This document shows, piece by piece, positions 5,766 through 6,195 of a DNA stretch of 6,195 nucleotides. Position numbers and translations under genes: made by a program. This DNA comes from Polaromonas sp. (GTDB lineage Bacteria > Pseudomonadota > Gammaproteobacteria > Burkholderiales > Burkholderiaceae_C). The notes under the pieces were generated by a model, which was not told the DNA's origin, did not search any database, and saw only the letters and a list, made by a program, of their open reading frames with translations. Each line of letters opens with the position of its first letter. The first letter of the stretch is position 1. The stretch is taken from assembly GCA_026786065.1 (NCBI GenBank), contig JAJAYS010000107.1:1-6195 (forward strand), read 5' to 3'.

Positions 5766-6068
5766 ATGAGCTACGCGCTGCGCATGTTCAGCGACGACGG
5801 GGCTTCGCCCGAGCAGGTACGGGCCGCCGAGCAGCGCTTTCGGCGCGCGCTGGACGACGCGCTGGGCGACGCCGCACTGGTGCTGCCGGTGCGTGCGGCT
5901 TACCAAAGGCTCGTGGCCATCTACGGCGAGTCGCCGGCCGAGGACATGCTGAGCCCCGAGCAGCAGCAGATCTTTACGCAGTGGCAGCAGGCCGAAGCCG
6001 CCGCGCTGACCGCCGCGCTCGGGCCGGACCGGCATCTGGGCGAGGCGCAGTTCGAAATCAGCGACTGA
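5766..6068 (+). CDS. Hypothetical 100-residue protein ending the MCE cluster
   Basis: I do not recognise this protein. It has no signal peptide or membrane segment, is Ala/Gln/Glu-rich and looks almost entirely helical. Segments are an N-terminal helix after SPEQVRAAEQRFRRALDDAL (14-33), a central VLPVRAAYQRLVAIYG (39-54), and a second SPEQQQIFTQWQQAEAAALTAAL (63-85). SPEQ occurs in both halves, possibly by chance. The ATG lies 4 bases after the lipoprotein stop, so it is probably translated from the same mRNA, although only a weak TTGAG precedes it. GC-rich third positions support coding. It might be a cytoplasmic partner of the transporter, but nothing in the sequence shows this. Confidence 0.68.
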   Translation: MSYALRMFSDDGASPEQVRAAEQRFRRALDDALGDAALVLPVRAAYQRLVAIYGESPAEDMLSPEQQQIFTQWQQAEAAALTAALGPDRHLGEAQFEISD

Positions 6069-6094
6069 ACAGGCCCTGAGGAGTGGCAGTCGCT
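6060..6094 (+). terminator. Possible terminator of the MCE cluster
   Basis: AGCGACTG (6060-6067) and CAGTCGCT (6087-6094) form a perfect 8-bp stem with a 19-nt loop, starting in the last codons of the 100-residue gene. The following bases (ATTATTTAAAT) are AT-rich but not a clean T-run. The right arm overlaps the start of the dispersed repeat. It could stop or weaken transcription before the next gene. Confidence 0.35.
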
Positions 6095-6141
6095 ATTATT
6101 TAAATAGCTGTTAACGCCCGTATTTACTGGGCTGCAGCCCA
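6089..6141 (+). repeat. Second dispersed repeat copy with internal palindromes
   Basis: Positions 6089-6133 match the reverse complement of 1148-1192 at 31 of 45 sites. Three symmetrical parts occur here: GCTATT/AATAGC (6092-6097 and 6103-6108, 5-base loop), TATTTAAATA (6097-6106), and the perfect 14-bp palindrome TGGGCTGCAGCCCA (6128-6141). The stretch is far more AT-rich than the flanking genes. It forms the leader of the gene starting at 6171, the usual intergenic place for such elements. Confidence 0.65.
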
Positions 6142-6158
6142 ATTCTGCATAAATTTTT

Positions 6159-6164
6159 AAAGGA
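6159..6164 (+). promoter_or_regulatory. Strong ribosome binding site for the gene at 6171
   Basis: AAAGGA lies 6 bases before the ATG at 6171, in an AT-rich stretch. It is the best Shine-Dalgarno match before any gene in the window and decides the start of the partial gene. Confidence 0.75.
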
Positions 6165-6170
6165 ATCAGC

Positions 6171-6195
6171 ATGCATTCGACACCCGACCCCACAC
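6171..6195 (+). CDS. Start of a gene cut by the window edge
   Basis: Only eight codons are visible (MHSTPDPT), too few to name a product. The call rests on the strong ribosome binding site at ideal spacing and the clear change from AT-rich leader to GC-rich codons. It may continue the MCE cluster, for example as the missing ATPase, or be unrelated. The intervening repeat and possible terminator suggest a separate transcript. Confidence 0.6.

Noticed and set aside
5097..6035. 312-codon open frame on the minus strand
   Set aside because: It spans the antisense of two plus-strand genes and is almost wholly Arg, Ala, Pro and Gly with no motif.

Overview
The window looks like chromosomal DNA of a Burkholderiales bacterium, most likely of the family Comamonadaceae (Polaromonas/Rhodoferax/Variovorax-like). 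This rests on the high G+C content, GC-rich third codon positions, the style of the proteins, and a dispersed repeat whose form I remember from that family. The assignment is an inference; no rRNA or tRNA gene is present to confirm it.

Layout from left to right. Positions 1-162 hold no convincing gene. A leftward gene (834-163) encodes an exported NlpC/P60 cell-wall peptidase. It has a candidate promoter that places transcription start almost on its ATG, and a small GC hairpin at its stop codon. A gap of 293 bases separates it from a divergent rightward gene (1128-2282) for a periplasmic PQQ-dependent aldose sugar dehydrogenase of the YliI/GSDH type. An unrecognised 144-residue cytoplasmic protein follows (2419-2853), then a 278-base gap that ends in four tandem 11-bp repeats.

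The right half is a tight rightward cluster. It contains an MlaE-family permease (3132-3938), a membrane-anchored MCE (MlaD-like) protein (3945-4985), a lipoprotein (4982-5761, start overlapping the MCE stop as ATGA) and a 100-residue soluble protein (5766-6068). Together they look like the permease, substrate-binding and outer-membrane parts of an ABC system that moves lipids across the envelope. No ATPase gene lies in the window. A further gene with a strong ribosome binding site begins at 6171 and runs off the right edge after eight codons.

The most unusual feature is the repeats. A degenerate AT-containing repeat occurs twice in opposite orientations: once in the leader of the last gene (6089-6133) and once inside the signal-peptide codons of the sugar dehydrogenase (1148-1192). 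A different, palindromic repeat (5035-5058) lies inside the signal-peptide codons of the lipoprotein. So in two of the three genes with a cleavable signal, the signal peptide is partly made from repeat DNA. I found no mobile element with a transposase, no CRISPR array and no RNA gene.
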